DNA from: HGM12998 sp900756495
GTDB lineage: Bacteria > Bacillota > Clostridia > Oscillospirales > Oscillospiraceae
DNA: 64,000 nt
Direction of reading: 5' to 3'
NCBI GenBank assembly: GCA_958477305.1
Contig: CAUEFI010000014.1
Coordinates: 1 to 64,000 of the forward strand
The notes below the pieces were generated by a model. It was not told the origin of the DNA and did no database searches. It saw nothing but the letters and a program-made list of their open reading frames with translations. The position numbers and the translations under genes are program-made. Positions 34,020-46,200 of the stretch are shown here, one piece after another (within the stretch, counting starts at the first letter, position 1; every line of letters starts with the position of its first letter).

Positions 34020-34048
34020 AGTATACCAAAATGTGGCGGACTGGACAA
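34020..34048 (-). promoter_or_regulatory. Promoter of the kinase-like gene
   Basis: On the minus strand TTGTCC (34043-34048), a 17-bp spacer and TATACT (34020-34025). Confidence 0.65.
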
Positions 34049-34143
34049 CCAAAATTGTCGAAACAGGTCGAAATTTGCGGTTACTCTTAGGGAGTGCCCA
34101 TAATTTCTCTGGGAAATTTCCATAGGTTTTTGCAAAATTACTA

Positions 34144-34172
34144 TTTTCAATGGGAAGACTTTAAGATATAAT
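34144..34172 (+). promoter_or_regulatory. Promoter of gap
   Basis: TTTTCA (34144-34149), a 17-bp spacer and TATAAT (34167-34172), about 50 bp before the start codon. Confidence 0.7.
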
Positions 34173-34223
34173 GAAGGCGCGCAGACAACATTGTTAAATT
34201 GATAACGAAGGAGCGAATGTACA

Positions 34224-35237
34224 ATGAGCATTAAAGTTGGCATTAACGGCTTCGGCAGAATCGGCCGTCTGGTATTCCGCGCCGGGATCGACCGCAGCGA
34301 CATTGAGTTTGTGGGGATTAACGATCCTTTTATGACTCCTGACTATATGGCATACATGCTCCGTTACGATACCATGCATGGGCAGTTCAAGGGGACCATT
34401 GAGTATACCGACGATTCCATCATCGTCAATGGCAAGGAGGTTAAATTCTTTGCCTGCATGGATCCCAAGGATATCCCCTGGGGCAAGGTGGGGGCCGAGT
34501 ATGTGGTTGAGTCCACCGGGGTGTTCCTGACAAAGGAGAAAGCCCAGGCCCACATTGATGCCGGCGCCAAGAAGGTTGTCATGTCCGCGCCTTCCAAAGA
34601 CGATACTCCCATGTTTGTTATGGGCGTCAACCATACAACCTATGATTCCAGCATGGATTTTGTGTCTAACGCCTCCTGCACCACCAACTGCCTGGCCCCC
34701 ATCGCCAAGGTGCTGCACGACAACTGGGGCATCACCGACGGCCTGATGACCACCGTCCACTCCACCACCGCTACCCAGAAGACTGTGGACGGTCCCTCCA
34801 AGAAGGACTGGCGCGGCGGCCGCGCTGCCAGCGGCAACATCATCCCCAGCAGCACCGGCGCTGCCAAGGCCGTGGGCAAGGTCATCCCCTCCCTCAACGG
34901 CAAGCTGACCGGTATGTCCATGCGGGTGCCCACCTTGGATGTGTCCGTGGTGGACCTGACCGTCAACTTGGCCAAGCCCGCCAAGTACGACGAGATCTGC
35001 GCCGCTATGAAGAAGGCCGCCGAGGGCGAGCTCAAGGGCATCCTGGGCTACACCGAGGACGCCGTGGTCTCCTCCGACTTTTTGGGCGACACCCGCACCT
35101 CCATCTTCGACGCCAAGGCTGGCATCGCCCTGACCGACACATTTGTGAAAGTCGTTTCCTGGTATGACAATGAGATTGGCTACTCCAACAAAGTGCTGGA
35201 TCTCATCGCCCATATGTACAGCGTGGATCACAAGTAA
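34224..35237 (+). CDS. gap: Glyceraldehyde-3-phosphate dehydrogenase, type I
   Basis: A 337-residue NAD-dependent glycolytic enzyme. It starts IKVGINGFGRIGRLVFRAG; the catalytic Cys lies in SNASCTTNCLAP; GRAASGNIIPSSTGAAKAVG and WYDNEIGYSNKVLDLIAHM follow. GAAGGAG lies before the ATG. It is transcribed alone from its own promoter to an intrinsic terminator. Confidence 0.98.
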   Translation: MSIKVGINGFGRIGRLVFRAGIDRSDIEFVGINDPFMTPDYMAYMLRYDTMHGQFKGTIEYTDDSIIVNGKEVKFFACMDPKDIPWGKVGAEYVVESTGVFLTKEKAQAHIDAGAKKVVMSAPSKDDTPMFVMGVNHTTYDSSMDFVSNASCTTNCLAPIAKVLHDNWGITDGLMTTVHSTTATQKTVDGPSKKDWRGGRAASGNIIPSSTGAAKAVGKVIPSLNGKLTGMSMRVPTLDVSVVDLTVNLAKPAKYDEICAAMKKAAEGELKGILGYTEDAVVSSDFLGDTRTSIFDAKAGIALTDTFVKVVSWYDNEIGYSNKVLDLIAHMYSVDHK

Positions 35238-35255
35238 GAAAAGACTGCAGGAAAG

Positions 35256-35286
35256 AAAAACGGAAGCCGCTAGGCTTCCGTTTTTC
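35256..35286 (+). terminator. Terminator of gap
   Basis: AAAAACGGAAGCC pairs with GGCTTCCGTTTTT around a 4-base loop. Confidence 0.9.
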
Positions 35287-35423
35287 TGTTCGATCAGGTA
35301 TAATATGTAGAGGAAATATAAATAGGCAGCAAAATGAGGAGCGCTGAAGCGCGAGATAATTACGAAATGCATACCCAAGCCCCGCAGATCGGGCTGCCAG
35401 AGAAAAAGAGAGGACGTGCCGCG

Positions 35424-36266
35424 ATGAGAGAGATTGCCTATCAGGACATCGTAACTGCAGTGGCGGATTTATGTATCAAAGCTAACACGCTTTTGCCTGA
35501 GGATATCCGGCAGGCCATACAGCAGGCGGGAAGAAGCGAGGAATCTCCTGTTGGAAAAGCCATTTTGGGGGATCTGGAGGAGAACTTTATCTTTGCAGCG
35601 GAGAAGGGGCTGCCCATCTGCCAGGATACCGGCATGGCAGTGGTCTTCGCCGAACTGGGGCAGGAGGTTCATATTACCGGCGGACTTCTTGCAGACGCAG
35701 TGAACGTGGGGGTCGCCAGGGGCTATGTGGAGGGGCACCTCCGCCTCTCCGTGGTGGAAGATCCTCTGCGCCGGGTAAACACCAACAACAATACGCCGGC
35801 AATTCTTCATCTGACTATGACGGATGGGGATGCGCTCCGCCTGACCGTGGCCCCGAAGGGCTTTGGAAGTGAAAATATGACAAGGCTCAGGATGTTTAAC
35901 CCTTCGGCAGCCCGGGAGGATATCATGGATTTTATTGTGGAGTGCGTCTCTGCAGCGGGATCCAATCCGTGCCCCCCGGTACTGGTAGGGGTAGGGCAGG
36001 GCGGCACATCGGAGATGGCCGCCCTGCTGGCTAAGCGTGCGCTGCTTCGTCCGGTAGGCGGAAAAAGTGCCGATCCTTTTTATGCGGAGATGGAGGCAGA
36101 GGTCTTGGCGCGGATCAATACTTTGGGCGTTGGACCGCAGGGACTTGGAGGGCGTACGACTGCGTTGTCAGTCAGTATAATACCCTACGCCACACATATC
36201 GCAGGCCTGCCCTGTGCAGTGAACCTTGGATGCCATGTGACTCGCCACGCCGAGGTGATCCTATAA
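35424..36266 (+). CDS. Class I fumarate hydratase alpha subunit, no beta partner here
   Basis: A 280-residue protein of the iron-sulfur fumarase/tartrate dehydratase alpha family: FAAEKGLPICQDTGMAVVF with the first cluster Cys, PKGFGSENMTRLRMFNPS, ECVSAAGSNPCPPVLVGVG with another cluster Cys, and GLPCAVNLGCHVTRHAE near the end. Two-subunit enzymes need a beta subunit, usually encoded directly downstream, but the next gene is hpf. ATG 35424 follows GAGAGGA; the frame is open further upstream without a better start. Confidence 0.92.
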   Translation: MREIAYQDIVTAVADLCIKANTLLPEDIRQAIQQAGRSEESPVGKAILGDLEENFIFAAEKGLPICQDTGMAVVFAELGQEVHITGGLLADAVNVGVARGYVEGHLRLSVVEDPLRRVNTNNNTPAILHLTMTDGDALRLTVAPKGFGSENMTRLRMFNPSAAREDIMDFIVECVSAAGSNPCPPVLVGVGQGGTSEMAALLAKRALLRPVGGKSADPFYAEMEAEVLARINTLGVGPQGLGGRTTALSVSIIPYATHIAGLPCAVNLGCHVTRHAEVIL

Positions 36267-36385
36267 AATTTTCCTAAAAAGCTGTGACTTTTTATAGCTT
36301 GTGTGGTATAATTTTCTTAAGAAGAGCCGCAAGGCCCTTCCCAACGACGACAGCCCCCGATAGGGGGCGGAAGGAGCTGAAAGCT

Positions 36386-36931
36386 ATGAAGTTCGTGTTC
36401 ACAGACAAAAAGGTCAACCTGCCCGGCAAGGTCCACGCCTACGCGGAAAAAAAGGTGGGCAAATTAGACCGTTATTTTAAGGCGGACGCGGAGGCCGCCA
36501 TCGTCTTCAGTGTGGAAAAAGACCGCAACAATGTGGAGCTCACCGTCCGCTCGGGCGGTACCATTATCCGCGTGGCGGAGAGCACCTCCGATATGTTCGC
36601 CACTATCGATGCGGCGGTGGCCTCGGTGGAGCGCCAGCTCCGCAAAAATAAGGCCCGGCTGGAAAAGCGCCTGCGCGAGAATGCCTTTGAGCGTTCGGTA
36701 GACGTAGAGGAGATCTCCACCTTTGCCCCTGAGGCGGAGGAGGATGAATTCAAGATTGTCCGTACTAAGCGCTTCCCGATTAAGCTGATGTCAGTGGAAG
36801 AAGCGGTGCTTCAGATGAATTTGGTGGATCACACTTTCTTCGCTTTTAAGAACGCGGAGGCCGACGGGGCTTTCGCCGTGGTTTATAAACGGAACGACGG
36901 AGGCTATGGCCTGATTGAGGACGACATTTAA
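36386..36931 (+). CDS. hpf: Ribosome hibernation promoting factor, long form
   Basis: A 181-residue HPF. The N-terminal S30AE domain (MKFVFTDKKVNLPGKVHAYA, then KLDRYFKADAEAAIVFSVEK) sits in the decoding region of 30S. A linker and the C-terminal dimerisation domain (VRTKRFPIKLMSVEEAVLQM, FFAFKNAEADGAFAVVYKR) drive 100S formation. AAGGAG lies 9 bp before ATG 36386. A TATAAT at about 36308 with TGTGAC 18 bp upstream is a plausible promoter. Confidence 0.96.
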   Translation: MKFVFTDKKVNLPGKVHAYAEKKVGKLDRYFKADAEAAIVFSVEKDRNNVELTVRSGGTIIRVAESTSDMFATIDAAVASVERQLRKNKARLEKRLRENAFERSVDVEEISTFAPEAEEDEFKIVRTKRFPIKLMSVEEAVLQMNLVDHTFFAFKNAEADGAFAVVYKRNDGGYGLIEDDI

Positions 36932-37011
36932 GGTGGAAAACGGAAAAGAAGGGGCGGTTAGAAGGCATCCGCAATAGGGACAACAAGGAAACAACCGTAT
37001 AGAGGAATGCG

Positions 37012-37049
37012 AAACGGGAGCGAAGGCAACGCCTTCGCTCCCGTTTTTG
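37012..37049 (+). terminator. Terminator of hpf
   Basis: AAACGGGAGCGAAGGC pairs with GCCTTCGCTCCCGTTT (3-base loop), followed by more T. The rest of the 36932-37238 gap holds no gene; it contains a G-rich stretch and the palindrome listed next. Confidence 0.85.
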
Positions 37050-37193
37050 GAATTTGTGATTGAACCGGCTCGGTTGTCCGGTCCTCCACAGTTACCTAAA
37101 CAGGGGGGTAGTAACTGCAGGGACTGAATAGCAGTAGGGGGCAGGATTGATCTCCTTTGGTGCTGCCGCCTGGAATTTTGGAGGGCGCTAAGT

Positions 37194-37233
37194 GATCGCC
37201 ATTCCGGCCGGTTAACCGGCCGGAATGGCGATC
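37194..37233. repeat. 40-bp perfect palindrome after the giant surface-protein gene
   Basis: The arm GATCGCCATTCCGGCCGGTT is followed immediately by its exact reverse complement. It lies 5 bp beyond the giant gene's stop. T-rich sequence (CCTTTATTTTA) lies only on the plus side, so it is a poor minus-strand terminator; a 3'-end stability or cruciform element is possible. Confidence 0.6.
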
Positions 37234-37238
37234 GGCCT

Positions 37239-40200
37239 TTATTTTACAAATATTTCACAAAAACGCATGAGAATAACGGCGGCCTCAGCTCTGCTCGCAG
37301 TTCCAGTGGGGAGAAGGGTAGTGGCGCTGGTACCGGTGATTAACCCCTGAGCATTGGCCCACTTCATGGCCGGTATGGCATATCCGCTGATCTCACCGGC
37401 ATCGGTATAGCCGCCCAGGTCGGACTCAGAGGCGGTGGGATAGGCTTTGAATACGGCGTAGCGATACAAGATGGCAGCTATTTGTTCCCGCGTGATGGGA
37501 TCCTCCGGACCGAAAGTCCCGTTGTCATAACCATTGACAATTTCATTTTCTTTCGCCCAGAGCACGGCGTCGGTATACCAGGTATCCGACCCAACGTCAG
37601 AAAAACCACTGCTTTCCGTCACCGGATCCGACCCCTCCAGCCGGTAAAGAATCGTGACCAGCATGGCGCGGTCGAGGCTCTGCCCAGGGGCGAAAGTGTC
37701 ATCTCCAACACCGTTCATCAGGCCCTTTGCATAGACGTATTGTATTGCGTCGGCGGCCCAATGCCCCTGGACATCTTTAAATGGAAGCTGGCCGGTCAGT
37801 GCGGCGTACTGCCGTTCGGCGGCAGTGAGGACGTCATAATTATCCACCAGCGCCTTCTGTGCAGCCGTCAGAGCGTCATAGGCGTCCCGGGCAGCCTGGA
37901 TGGCATCGCCGCTGTCCGCCGTCACGGTACCGATGGCGGCAATTAGGGCCGAGACGGCGTCGGCCGCTTTTTGGTCGGCGGTTTTAGGGGTTCCTCCAAT
38001 GACGCTGCCGGCCTGGGGGTCTTGGGTCCAGTCAGTGGTGTAGTAAAAGAGGACGTTATCTCCTTCTTTTACGGGACAGGAGGTCAAGCCTACGGCGGGC
38101 AACTCGCCGTTGACCTTAAACAGCCAGCCCGAATTTGGGCCCTTGTCAAATTCGGCAAGGGTAACATCCCCCTTGGTGACCGACTTGACATATCCGGTCG
38201 CGGCGCCGACGGCGCTCATATCCCCTCTGTCCTGGAGGGCGGCAGTGAACACATGGTAGACCGTGGCCCCCTCCTTGACAGTGACCGGCGTGGCGGGGAT
38301 CCAGATCTCGGCATCCGTTTTTAAGGTAAAGGTAACATTGATGGTCTTGTCGGTATCCGGATCTTCAGGGGGGGTCACCTCGCCGCTGCCGGTGGCACGA
38401 CCGGGAACGATGGAATTGCTGCTGAAATCGTACAGGTTATAAGACGTGCCCTGCTGCCAAGCCGTCAGGGCGACCAGGGCGCGGAAGCCCTGCTCCGTCG
38501 CCAGAGCATTGTCCATCCCGCCGAATTGGAAGCTGTTAGTCGCCCTGTTGACATAGGATAACAGACCGTCCACGACCGAGGCGCCGGAGGCGGCTTTCAG
38601 TTCATAGGGATCTTGCCCAACGGCCAGCAGGCCAAGGATGACCATGGCGTCGGAGTTAGCGCTGCCCAGTGAGCCGGCGGCGTTCATCGCACCCGGCAGA
38701 GCGCTTAAGATAGTGTCTACAACAGTTTTCGCTTCTTCATTGCTGCTGTAGAACCGGGCTAGGGCGGCCAGGGCAACACCTGCGGTATCGGGATCAGAAT
38801 AGGTGACTCCGTCCCATTCGTAGCCGAACAGACCATCGCCCATTCCGGCTTTCAGCAGGGAGATCAAATGGGTGATTTGGCCGTCGGTCAACTGCAGATT
38901 GCCCTGCAGGTTGGCCAGCAACAGGTAGGGTGCGGCGTAGTACCCCCCCGATGTCAAATCCATACCGGCCAGCTTCTGTGCGTTGCTGAAGGGTGTGTTG
39001 CTGTTTGCAGGATATAGCTTTGAACTGTCAATGCCCATGGCGCGCAGGACGATCTCAATGCGGGCACGATCGCTGGCCGTGGCACTGTCTCCCGCCGCCT
39101 CAGTGATGAGCAGGTTGAGGGCGTTTTGCAGCGCCTGCTCGGAGGTCGCCGCCGTTTTGCCGGGCAGTGAGCTGTAAACCGCCATATCCATGACCGTCCA
39201 GCCGTCGCTGCTGTCGGTGTAGCCGGCGGCAATGGCATCCATCAATTCCTGCATGGCATCCTGCCCGACTGGCAGAATGACGCTGACCGTCAAGAGATAG
39301 ACGTCACCAGTGGCGGTTTCAGTCAGTGAGACGGTAACGTGAGTGGTTAAGGTGGCCGACGTGTCGTTCACTTTGACCAGTGTTACCTCTGGCCCACCCG
39401 TCAGATAATCGCTGTCAACTTTGTATTCAACTGTGAATGCCGTATGGTCTGCCGCCTCCCCAGCCTTCAGCAGAGAGACGGTTTCACCCGCTGCAGCGTC
39501 AGCCAGGATGATCTCGGCGTATTTGGCCGCCTCAGCCCTGAGCGCGTCGGACACAAGCGGGTTGACGCCAAACATCTCATACAGTTTCTGGCTGACTTCT
39601 GCCTGGCTGCTCAGGGTGAGTGATTCGAGAACAGCTTTCTGGCTTTCACTCTGGTAGTTGTGGCTGTTGCCAATGATGCTGATGGAGCCCCCGCCGGCAG
39701 TCATACAGTTGCCGTAGGCTTCTTTGATGGTGATCTGGCTGTCCACTCCGGTAAGGGTGCCGTTAAGCTGTCCGGCCAGACCGCCGTTGTAACCGTGGCT
39801 GCCGCCCTCGATTACCGTGACCTTCCCGGCGCCGATGACGTTGTCGGCATGCGTCAGGCTCCCGGCAAAACCGCCCGTATAGTCCTTGCCCGACACGTCA
39901 CCCAGGCTATAGCAGTTGCGCACGACGCCGGAGCTGGAACCGGCGAAGCCGCCGGTGTGGCTGCTGCCGGTGACGTTGCCTTCGGCGTGGCTGTCATAAA
40001 TGGAGCCATCATAGGATTCGCCGGCCAGGCCGCCGACCATGGAGGCATTTTCAGCGTGGACGTCGCCCAAAGAGGCGCTTTTGGTGATAACGCCGCTGTT
40101 GTTACCCACCAGACCGCCCACCTTGCTGCCGCGGCCTGTGACGGTGACATCGACGTCGGCCGTGCACTTATCAATGGCCGACGAGATGGAAAAGAGGGTG

Positions 40201-43200
40201 TCAGGGTCCGACTCCCCGCCGTTGAGGCCCACCAGACCACCGACGGCCTCGGTGCCGGCAACCGCGCCCGACACATGGCAGTTGCCGATGAGGTTGGCCT
40301 TGCCGTCTCCCATATCATCCTTATCCAGCTCGGTCTGAGCCCAGCCGGCAAGTACGCCTACCTTGTCTGTACCTGTGACAGTAGCATGTTCCAACGTGAG
40401 GTTTTTGATGGTGGCGCCCTTGATAACGCCGAAGAAGCCAGTGTTCGCCGTACCGCTGATTGCCGCGTTGGAAATGGTGTGCCCCTGTCCGTCAAAGACG
40501 CCGGTAAAGGGGAGAGCCGCCGTGCCGATGCCGGGGAAAGAGACGTCGGTCAAATCCAAGTCAGCGGTCAGCCGGTAGTTTTCCGACAGGGTCCCGGCGT
40601 CGGAGCTGTTCGCCAGAGCCAGAAGCGCTTCTGGGGAGCCGATGTCTACCCACTGGATGTCCGCCCCGCTTAAATCGTCCCAGGCGGGGGGAAGGAAACG
40701 GTTCTCTGTGGTGCCCTCGTACCACAGGAGCTTGTCGCCGTCCTGTACCGTCGCCAGCGAGGCGCTGACGCTGGACAGGCTGTCGTTGATGGTGAACATC
40801 CATCCGTCAGGGTCCTCCACGGCGTAGCCGTTGATGGTGTGGATGTATCGTCCAAAAGTGGGGGTGGTATCGTAAGAGTAGGTCAGCAGACCCTGACCGG
40901 CGGCGGCGTCCATGACATCGACGACGCGGGTGTTGCCGCTGCTCTGCAGCGTGACGGAGATAATTTCACCCATTTGGCTGAAGGCGTAGCTGTCCTTGTC
41001 ATAGGCCGCCAGGGCGATTTGCACCGTCATGGCGCTGGTAGGCAGATCCTCGGGCACAAATACGTCGGCGAGGTAGGGCAGTCCGCCGTTTTTATCCGCC
41101 GCCTGCAGCCATGCGCCGCTGGAGCCCGCCAGCTTGATAAGGAAATCGCTGCTCTGCATCTCTGCCAGCGTCTTGGCCTGCGCGCCGTTTTCATCGGCGG
41201 GGGAGGAGGCGTTGTAGTAACAGTTTTCAATTCCCTCCGACTGGTCACACTGGAAGGCGGAATCGGGCTTATTGCCGCCGATGAATCCATGGCCCGTGCC
41301 GCTGTCCGTCACGGAGACCACACCTGCGGCATAGCAGTTTTGATAGGTGTTGCCCTCGTATACCGAGCGGCCGGCAAAGCCGCCCGAATAGCCGCGGGCC
41401 GACACGTTGCCCAGCGCGAAGCAGTTGCGGATTGTGCCGCCGTAGCCCAGCCCTACAAAGCCGCCGGCATAGTCGCTCTGGGTGTCGACGTTCATTGATG
41501 TCCAGCAGCGCTCGATCAGGCCACCTTCATTGGCGCCGACAAAGCCGGCGTGGCCGGTGGCCGTTACGCTGTTGGATTTCAGCGTGCCGCCCTGGACGGC
41601 ACTGTCCCGTACGACGCCGTAGTTGCGGCTGACCATGCCGCCCAGTACGGCGCCGGTGTCGGCCGTAATGTTGCAGTTGACGATGAGGCAGTCGCGGATG
41701 GTTCCGTAGTTGTTGAGAGCCAGCACCGCCGCGTTGTCGGAAAACTGGACGTTGGCTCCATCAATGGTCATATCGTAGACCTGTCCAGACGATCCAATGT
41801 AGGCAAACAGGCCGGAATCATAGTTGCTCAGCGTCAGACCGGTGATTTTATGGCCGTTTCCATCCATGATGCCGGTAAAGCGATTGGTGGCGTTGCCAAT
41901 GGATTTGGTTCTGACCTGATCGGCGGCGGACAGATTTGAAAAGTCCAGATCGGCCGTCAGATAATATTTCTTGGCCCATTCGACAGCCTGCTGACTGGTC
42001 TGAGGGTCGCCGGCAGAGGGAAGGTCCTCCATATTGGCCAGCTCCATCCACTGCTCGGCCGAGGAGATGGCGACCCAGCCGGTGCGGTCTGTCTCGCCGG
42101 GGTCGGGCTCGGGGATGGCCTCGGCGATATAGATGCCGCGCTCGGTCCCGCCGTTTGTGGCGTCACTGCTCAGCCTGGACTCCGGGCTGTTTTTGTCGGC
42201 GATGCCGGTCAGCAGATATTCTTCCGACAGGGCTGTGACGGTAAAGACATACCGTCCGCCCACGGCGAAGTAGTTGGTACAGTCCAGGGTATTGGTCTGG
42301 CCGCCGACAAGGCCCCCCGCCGTGTACTGCGCGACGTTGTTATCGTCCACCCGGTACAGAGAGACCAGGTAGCCCATCGCATCATCGACGAATTCCCAGC
42401 GCGCCGCCGGCCCCATCCACATCAGCCCTGCGGGCATATCCAGCTGGGCGGTGTAGCGGTAACAGACGTCGTTCATCATATTGATGTAGTCGTATACATC
42501 GCCGGTCTGTGTTTCGTCGTCCCAGACAGGGAGATCGCCGCTCTCGTACCCGCTGCCCTCGGCGGCGATGGGGGTCACGGTGAAGTAATACCAGCTGGGG
42601 CCGTTGTCCACAATGTCCTGGGTGAAGTCATAGGAGGTCCCCTGAACGCCGGTCACTGTTTTAATGGGAGACAGGCCGTTTTCCGCACCGTATTCGGTCT
42701 CGTGCGACCAGTAATCCCAGAGGATGACGGTGTAGGAATCGGCGTTGGGTACGGCGCTCCAGGAGGCGACGCCGGTGTCCAGTCCGTACGCATCCTTCTG
42801 CCATGCGAGGCCTGTCGCTTTGTTCAGCTTGCCTCCGGTCTCGCCGGAGCCGTCCCCGGCCTTCTGCCAGGCCAGGACGGGGTAGCCGGCGTTCAGGGAG
42901 GAGACGCTCTTCCACAGGGCGGGATCGGCCCCCGCGTTAAGGGTATCCACCAAATTTTTCAGCTCGTCGGAGGTTTTGGCGGTACCGGCGGCGCCGGCGA
43001 TTTCGCTGCCCAGATAGAAACAATCGGTAACGTCGCCGATGTTATTAGCCAGAATGGGACCGGTGGACTTTCCGGAAGTAGTCCCCGTATGATAGCAGGA
43101 TTCCGTGGCTCCACCGAGGGAGCTGGACGAGGCCCGGATACCGCCCGCATAGCCGGAGGTTCCGGCGGCGATATTCCCTGTGTTATAGCAGTGGCGGACA

Positions 43201-46200
43201 TCGGCCGCTCCGCTTACATAGCCTAGAATGCCGCCTGCCCGATCGTCACCGGAAACAGCGGCCGTATTATAGCAGCCGCCAATGGTGAGCGTACCGCTGT
43301 AGCTGAACTTCTGTCCCACGATGCCACCGGCGTACTCGCTTCCAGTGACCGCCGCTTCGTTACCGCAGTTCTGAATAACAACGTAATCGGTTCTTCCTGC
43401 GATACCGCCGGCATAGTTCCCCTCGACGCTGCCCTGCACAACCATGTTTTTCAGCTCCGCATTTTGGGAAGAGGTGCCCTTGACATAGCCGAACAGCCCG
43501 GCAAGTTCCGCACCGGCAACATTCAGGCCGGAGACGGTATACCCGCCGCCGTCAAAGGTGCCGGAGTAATACGCAGAGGATGTATTTCCGATGGGCGTCC
43601 ATGGATAATCCCCCAGATCGATGTCGTCGGTGAGGAGGGCGTTATAGTTCGCGCCTGCGCCGCTGTTGACCTGCGCGGCAAACCAGGCCAGCTCCGCCCC
43701 GCTGGAGATCTCATATACGCCCTCCCCGTTGGGGGTTACTGCTTCCTGACTCTCGCCATCCCACTGGGAACTGGCCTGAAGGGTGATATCCACGTGCTGC
43801 GCGCCGCTCTCGTTGCCGTTGACGGAGAGCGCTCCCTCCGCCTTGGCGTAGCCCTTGGCCCTGACCGTGTAGTGGTATCCGCCGGTTGGCAGGAGGTAGG
43901 TGCCGTCGGCCTCAGCCGCTACGGCCCGGCCGTCGCCGTCATAGGTCACGGTAATCTGGGCCAGCTCCGCCGCCTCAGCGGGCGTCACGCGGAAGGAGAC
44001 CGTACGCTTGCCGGCCAGGGTGAGGGTGACGGCCTGCGCCGCTGTCCCGCCGTCTACCGTTACGGATCCCCGCTCCGTGATATATCCAAAGGCGGATACG
44101 CTGTAGGTGTATGTACCGTCGGGCAGACGGTAGGTGGTCGTGCCGCCTGCGGAGGAGATGGGGAGTATGACCTCTTCCGCGGCATTTATCAGGGTCACCG
44201 CGGCCTCTGCCGGGGTGGTGGCAATGGTCACCTCATATTTGGGCGTGGTATCCTGGAAGGTCAGGATGGGATAGCCGCTGTTGATGGGCTGATCCGCCAT
44301 GTCCTTCTGGAACGCCGCGCCCAGCTCTGCGACAAAGCCGGCGGACTTCATCTCCGCCTCGGTCTTGGCTGTGGCGTTGGCGTCGGCGCCGGTGGTGGAG
44401 AGATAGTAGACATTTTCCACGGTGCCGCTGTTCTTTTTGCCGACAGCCGGATTGGCATCAGAAGCTCCGCTTACGGTACCTGCTGTATAACAATTCCTGA
44501 CGAGGGCGTTGCTGTCGTTCAGAGCCCCGACCAGGCCGCCCGTGTATCCGGAGGTATTGGTCACGCCGCCGCAGTTATAGCAATTTTCAATGGTGCTTTT
44601 GTTGTATACCCGCCCGACGAGGCCGCCGACATTATAACCACGGCCCGATATGTCGCCCAGATTTGCACAGGATCGGACGGAGGTATTCCCGCCGTAAATG
44701 TCTCCAACGAGGCCGCCTGTAAAACCGCCGCTGCTGACCACGTTGACCCTGCTGATGCAGTTTTCCAAAGTAGTGCCGTAACCGGCCTGGGCCAGCAGAC
44801 CGGCGGCGTATTGCCCGGCCTTGACGCTGCCTTTGACGGTCAGGTTGCGAACCGTCGCACCGTTTGTATAACCGAACAGCGCCTGATAAGTAGAGCTGCT
44901 GTCAATATTCAGTCCGTTGATGATATATCCCTGCCCGTCAAATACGCCTTTATAGGCGCGAGACGAAGTGTTCCCGATCGGCGTCCAGTTTTTGCCGCCC
45001 AGGTCGATATCCCGGGTCAGGGCGGCATCGTAGGAAGCGCCGCGTCCGGCGTTGACCTCCTGGGCCAGCCAGGCCAACTCCGCCCCGCTGGAGATCTGGT
45101 AGACGCCGTCCTGCTTGGCCGGTTCCAGAATGTCGTCTGCGCCCTCCCAGGCGGTCTTTTCCTCCAGGGGAATCGTGACGTTCTGCGTGCCTGATTCCGC
45201 TGCCTGGGAGAGGTCGATATCGCCTGCCTGCCTGGCGTAATTGCCGCTCTTGAAGGTCCAGGCATAGTCATGCCCCACAGGCAGCTCGAACACCAGTCCG
45301 CCGTCTTCGGCAGGGGCCAGTACCCTGTCTCCGGTCTTGACCTCCAGCGTGCCGTTTTCGATGTCCGCGCCGTCGATCAGATCCCCGTAAGTAAAAGTGA
45401 CGGTATAGGCCGGCTGTTTCTCCAAGGTGACTGCTACAGTCTGCCCGCTGCCGGCCAGCGTGACCGTTCCGTCAGCGCTCTCATATCCGAAGGCCGACGC
45501 GGTCCAGTAATACGTTCCGTTTTCCAGGGTATAGGTATATCCGTCCGCGCTGTCGGGCGTAAGCTCGGTTTCTCGCCCGGCGTCGCTGAAAAGCGTGAAT
45601 TCGGCGTCAGCCTGTGTCAGAGTAAAACTCAGCTCATAGACGGGCGCCCAGACGGCGTACAGGTGGGTGTCCTGCGATATGGTGATGGAAGCCCCATCCG
45701 CATAGTCGATATCGCTGCTGCCTTCGCTTGTGGCCCAGCCTTTGAAAATGTGCCCTTCATAAGCAAAGGGGTTGTACATGAGGGTTCCTGAGTCAAAAAT
45801 GCCCTGATTTTGGGTTTCATTTGTATTATTATTGGCGTGGAAAATGACCTGCGCGGGCAGCGTGGCCTGGAAATTCTTCAGCCAGATACAATCGCTGCTG
45901 GTATCGTCGCTGTATACATAATCGCGGTAATAAGAGATGGTAATGGTATCGCCAGCATCGGCCTGTACAACAGCTGTACCAGTTTTTTCGCCGTTGCAGC
46001 CGGTAACCCCGCTCCCATAATTGGAATAGTTATAAAGTGTGGTATTCCCGTTTTTTACTTCCAGACCGGATGATGACGGGCTGCTGATTTTATAATCAAA
46101 CGTCAGTATTGCTGCCTGGTTTATCTTGAGTGTCAGAGTTGATCGGGTAAACGTTGTATCAATTGTACCCGATTTCAGCCACGGTCCTCCCTCGGTTTCT

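Noticed and set aside
43464..45194. 576-codon plus-strand frame within the giant surface gene
   Set aside because: Shadow of the repetitive GLUG coding sequence; no ribosome site and no domain.
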